Source of the DNA: Pedobacter sp. N36a
Lineage (GTDB): Bacteria; Bacteroidota; Bacteroidia; Sphingobacteriales; Sphingobacteriaceae
Assembly (NCBI RefSeq): GCF_014472395.1
Contig: NZ_JACSZW010000007.1
Coordinates: 124,001 to 188,000, forward strand
Length of the DNA: 64,000 nucleotides
Direction: 5' to 3'
The translations under genes and the position numbers were made by a program. Below, piece after piece: positions 61,360 to 64,000 of this stretch. The stretch's first letter is position 1. Each line of letters starts with the position of its first letter. Under the pieces are notes generated by a model. It saw only the letters and a list, made by a program, of their open reading frames with translations, ran no database searches and was not told where the DNA came from.

Positions 61360-61785
61360 TTATACCTGAGGTTTAGCAATAACGGCTACTGTTAAACGGC
61401 TTACACAGTTCATTTTACCTTTATCGGTGTATATTTTTATTTCCCAAACATGGGTTTTTGCGCCTATATGCAAGGGCTTACAGATCCCGGTAACCAGTCC
61501 GCTTTTTACCGGTCTGAGGTGGTTGGCATTGATTTCAAGGCCTACAGCCATGTATTTTTCCGGGTCAATGCACATATAAGAGGCAATGCTGCCCAAGGTC
61601 TCTGCAAGCACTACAGATGCTCCGCCATGCAGAATCCCTGCAGGCTGATGCGTTCTTTCATCTACAGGCATGGTGGCGGTTAAAAAGTCGGCACCAATTT
61701 CTATAAACCGGATGTCGAGTAAACCTCCTAAATGATTTTTCGGGCGATTATTTAACCCTTCCGGTGTAAATTGGGAGAACCACAT
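61360..61785 (-). CDS. hotdog-fold thioesterase (PaaI/YdiI-like)
   Basis: 141 residues. Hotdog core HQPAGILHGGASVVLAETLGSIAS with the conserved HGG and Glu in the central helix, then VGLEINANHLRPVKSG and WEIKIYTDKGKM. Hydrolyses acyl-CoA esters; substrate unknown. Its start touches the end of the DinB gene. Confidence 0.92.
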   Translation of the reverse strand: MWFSQFTPEGLNNRPKNHLGGLLDIRFIEIGADFLTATMPVDERTHQPAGILHGGASVVLAETLGSIASYMCIDPEKYMAVGLEINANHLRPVKSGLVTGICKPLHIGAKTHVWEIKIYTDKGKMNCVSRLTVAVIAKPQV

Positions 61786-62291
61786 TATAAATACCTTTCT
61801 TCGATGATACCAGTATGATGAATTACGTGACCTGCAATAACAAATAACAAGGCCCTAACGCTGATCTGACGCTCAGAAGCGGTGCCGCTGAGGTTAAGTT
61901 CGTGTTCATTTAAAGACTTGAACAAATATAAATTAGCTTTTCTCAGCAAGGCAAATTCTTCTGAAAAACTCTGCAGACTGCGGTCAGCGAAATGAGCATT
62001 CGTCACATAATCATCTTCATCAAAGCCAGGTAAGGCATGCTGTTCTGCACGGGCAAAACACGTTAAGCGGTATACCAGAATTCGTTCTGTATCCACAATA
62101 TGCCCTGCCATCTCCTTAATAGTCCATTTTCCTGGCGCATAAGCATAGTCTGCTTTTTCTGTCAGGGTATTTAAGAACTCAGGAAAATCAGTCCCTTGTT
62201 TTTCTAAGAGAGCCAGGATATCATCCCCCGAAATTTTGCTGATGTAGGTCTCCGCCCAGGCGGGATACTCATGTGTTTGAGGTCGGTTCAT
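61785..62291 (-). CDS. DinB family protein
   Basis: 168 residues of the DinB four-helix-bundle family. Metal-site His residues appear in IKEMAGHIVDTERILVYRL, and in FVIAGHVIHHTGIIEERY, giving the usual three-His pattern. Often thiol-dependent or metal hydrolase-like enzymes of unknown substrate. It overlaps the kinase gene by 23 bp and touches the thioesterase gene. Confidence 0.9.
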   Translation of the reverse strand: MNRPQTHEYPAWAETYISKISGDDILALLEKQGTDFPEFLNTLTEKADYAYAPGKWTIKEMAGHIVDTERILVYRLTCFARAEQHALPGFDEDDYVTNAHFADRSLQSFSEEFALLRKANLYLFKSLNEHELNLSGTASERQISVRALLFVIAGHVIHHTGIIEERYL

Positions 62292-63486
62292 AAGTTATGC
62301 TGCTTTTTAAAATGATGCGGAAAGTGGTTCCTTTTTCCAGTTCAGACTCTTTTACAAAAATCTGCCCGTTATGGTAATTCTCGATAATCCTTTTGGTCAG
62401 TGACAAGCCGAGTCCCCATCCACGTTTACGAGTGGTGTAACCAGGTTGGAAAACGGCGTCGAATTTGGATCTTGCGATCCCTCTTCCGGTATCCGTGACA
62501 TCGATAAATACCTCTTCTTTGGTTAAGTTCTCAATGATGTCGATCGTGATCGTACCTTCATTCTCGATAGCATTTGCTGCGTTTTTCAATAAGTTTTCGG
62601 TCACCCAATCAAATAGAGGTACGTTCAGCAAGGCACGAACCTGTTCATCACCGGTAATCTTAAAAATGATCTTATCTGAAGTCCGGAGTTTAAAGTATTC
62701 TACAAAGTTATGGATGACAGTATACACAACATGGTCTTCCACGATCGGTTTAGAGCCGATCTTAGAGAATCGATCGGTGATGACCTCCAGTCTTTTGATG
62801 TCATTTTCCATCTCGGCAATCAATGGGTCGTCTTCCGCATTGAACCGGGATTTCATCAACTCTACCCAGGCCATCAGTGAAGAAATCGGTGTGCCGAGCT
62901 GGTGTGCTGTTTCCTTCGCCATACCCACCCAAACCTGATCCTGTTCTGCTTTTCTCGCCGAACTGAAGGCCACATAGGCAGTGAGTAGGAACAATCCGAT
63001 CACGGCGAGCTGGATATATGGGAAATAACGCAGCTGCGTTAAAGTGGCGGAATCTTTGTAATAAACGTACCAGCGTGTGTCGTCAAGCCCTATAATAGGG
63101 GTTGGGGGGTGCTGCTTTTTCATCACATTCAGCTCCCGGAGGAAATAGGCGGGATCATAAGTCAGCCCGTCTTTCTTTTGTAAATCATAATTGGTTTTCG
63201 TAGAATCCAGTCCCTGATAAGAAAGAATTGTCCCTTCGTTATTGATGATCATGATGGGCAATTTAGTATTCGTTCTGATGACGTCAACCAGATCTGTGGT
63301 GTTTTCATCGTCATACATGGCCAGTGATTTTTCGGTCACTTTGACGAAGAGTTGAAATTGCATTCTTTCCTCACGTTCCATCTTTTTTACGAAGAAATCG
63401 CTGTACAATACAGAGGCAGTACCAATCACGATGGCAAAAAATAGTAAGAAGAATTTCCAGCGGCGCTTTTTTTCGTATGGATTCAT
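62269..63486 (-). CDS. membrane sensor histidine kinase
   Basis: 405 residues. Two membrane helices (about 10-29 and 158-176) flank an extracytoplasmic sensor region (30-157). The kinase core has an unusual H-box KETAHQLGTPISSLMAW, then ENLLKNAANAIE (N box), DVTDTGRGI (G1) and GWGLGLSLTKRI (G2). No response regulator is adjacent. The QLGTPISSL H-box is the type that, as I recall, occurs in the PorY-like kinases of Bacteroidota; the PorX-type regulator lies about 31 kb away in the same window. Confidence 0.92.
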   Translation of the reverse strand: MNPYEKKRRWKFFLLFFAIVIGTASVLYSDFFVKKMEREERMQFQLFVKVTEKSLAMYDDENTTDLVDVIRTNTKLPIMIINNEGTILSYQGLDSTKTNYDLQKKDGLTYDPAYFLRELNVMKKQHPPTPIIGLDDTRWYVYYKDSATLTQLRYFPYIQLAVIGLFLLTAYVAFSSARKAEQDQVWVGMAKETAHQLGTPISSLMAWVELMKSRFNAEDDPLIAEMENDIKRLEVITDRFSKIGSKPIVEDHVVYTVIHNFVEYFKLRTSDKIIFKITGDEQVRALLNVPLFDWVTENLLKNAANAIENEGTITIDIIENLTKEEVFIDVTDTGRGIARSKFDAVFQPGYTTRKRGWGLGLSLTKRIIENYHNGQIFVKESELEKGTTFRIILKSSITYEPTSNT

Positions 63487-63556
63487 AGGTTATCCGGGCA
63501 AATTACAAAATACCATTCAAAAATAGCGGAATACAAAGGTAACGCAGTAAAAAATA

Positions 63557-63564
63557 TATCTTTG
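63557..63564 (+). promoter_or_regulatory. gltX promoter -7 box
   Basis: TATCTTTG fits TAnnTTTG and ends 8 bp before the gltX ATG, implying a very short leader. Confidence 0.5.
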
Positions 63565-63572
63565 TAATTCGT

Positions 63573-64000
63573 ATGATGGAAAAGAAAGTAAGAGTAAGAT
63601 TTGCCCCTAGCCCAACAGGCGGGTTGCATTTGGGTGGTGTACGCACCGCTTTGTTTAATTATTTGTTCGCTAAGCAACATAACGGAACCTTTATCCTTAG
63701 GGTAGAAGATACCGATCAGACCCGTTTTGTGGAAGGTGCAGAAGCTTATATCGCTTCCTGCCTGGAATGGTGCGGCATGAAACCGGATGAAAGTCCAGAA
63801 TTGGGGGGGCCATTTGCCCCATATCGCCAAAGCGAGCGTAAATCTACTTACAAACAATATGCAGATCAGCTGATTGCCGATGGTTTTGCTTACTACGCTT
63901 TCGATACCCCGGAAGAACTGGATGCTAAACGTAAGGAAATACCTAATTTTACGTATGGTCTATCTACTCGTGGCGACATGAGGAACTCTTTAACTTTAGC
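63573..64000 (+). CDS. gltX: glutamyl-tRNA synthetase, N-terminal part
   Basis: The frame starts at 63573 (two adjacent ATGs) and runs off the right edge; about 142 residues are seen. [29 protein letters not shown] is the class I HIGH-box region of Glu[22 protein letters not shown] and [27 protein letters not shown] follow as expected. Charges tRNA-Glu. A minus-strand frame over 63483-63857 is its shadow. Confidence 0.96.
   Translation, partial: MMEKKVRVRFAPSPTGGLHLGGVRTALFNYLFAKQHNGTFILRVEDTDQTRFVEGAEAYIASCLEWCGMKPDESPELGGPFAPYRQSERKSTYKQYADQLIADGFAYYAFDTPEELDAKRKEIPNFTYGLSTRGDMRNSLTL

Noticed and set aside
63483..63857. 124-codon minus-strand frame at the right end
   Set aside because: It overlaps gltX entirely on the other strand and has no family features; gltX is certain.
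1..64000. tRNA or rRNA genes
   Set aside because: All intergenic gaps were read for T-loop and cloverleaf patterns and none was convincing.

Overview
The window looks like an ordinary chromosomal segment from a member of the Bacteroidota, most probably a Pedobacter-like Sphingobacteriaceae. Reasons: AT-rich DNA; promoters of the TTG-N19/20-TAnnTTTG type; a FecI-type sigma / FecR / SusC cascade; an LpxC-FabZ fusion; a PorX-type receiver-PglZ protein; a DUF4175 protein; a SusC with an STN domain. There is no phage, CRISPR array, tRNA or rRNA gene, and no intact insertion sequence.

Layout. 1-2550 (minus): sigma factor, small membrane protein, FecR anti-sigma factor and the N-terminus of a SusC receptor. 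2606-6750: cdsA, a DUF2007 protein, a CPBP protease, then dusB and apaG, and a membrane zinc protease. 6912-12853: rmuC, thiL, and the divergent NAD genes nadA and nadB, separated by a DnaA-box-rich gap, then a gamma-carbonic-anhydrase-like protein. 12887-23787 (minus): Ig-like lipoprotein, mnmG with two parS-like sites just upstream, a 1-kb gene-poor stretch, an Uup-like ABC-F protein, ybeY and a giant DUF4175 coiled-coil protein. 23910-30421: GDPD, cold shock protein, a lipoprotein/aspartyl protease pair, histidine phosphatase, VanX-like dipeptidase, alanine dehydrogenase and tsaE. 30558-30712: a large palindromic element. 30722-38568: PorX homologue, HD phosphohydrolase, the lpxD-lpxC/fabZ-lpxA operon, a lone ABC ATPase, a candidate small RNA unit and 5-formyl-THF cyclo-ligase. 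38574-42449 (minus): hutG-like, hutI, exonuclease III and a secreted cyclophilin. 42544-45941: a metal-handling cluster (HYC_CC_PP protein, HMA protein, outer-membrane protein), YceI and a DOPA-dioxygenase-like enzyme. 45980-54297: aldehyde dehydrogenase, S9 peptidase, peroxiredoxin plus an AhpD-like protein, and PEP carboxylase. 54537-59083 (minus): a TetR-TolC-HlyD-DHA2 efflux operon with a palindromic operator candidate. 59265-64000: a small membrane protein, a second sigma/anti-sigma pair, a DUF6249 protein, a thioesterase, a DinB protein, a histidine kinase and the 5' end of gltX.

The most interesting signals lie between genes. A DnaA-box cluster at 10.4-10.6 kb and a perfect 16-bp parS plus a near-parS at 16.55-16.61 kb suggest that the window sits close to the chromosome origin, although dnaA is absent. 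Other signals are a compact promoter-to-terminator unit upstream of the formyl-THF ligase, a long palindromic element at 30.6 kb, two structured inverted repeats downstream of the AhpD-like gene, and a TetR operator candidate overlapping a -7 box. I found no clear defence system or other entirely novel multi-gene machine; most genes belong to well-known families.
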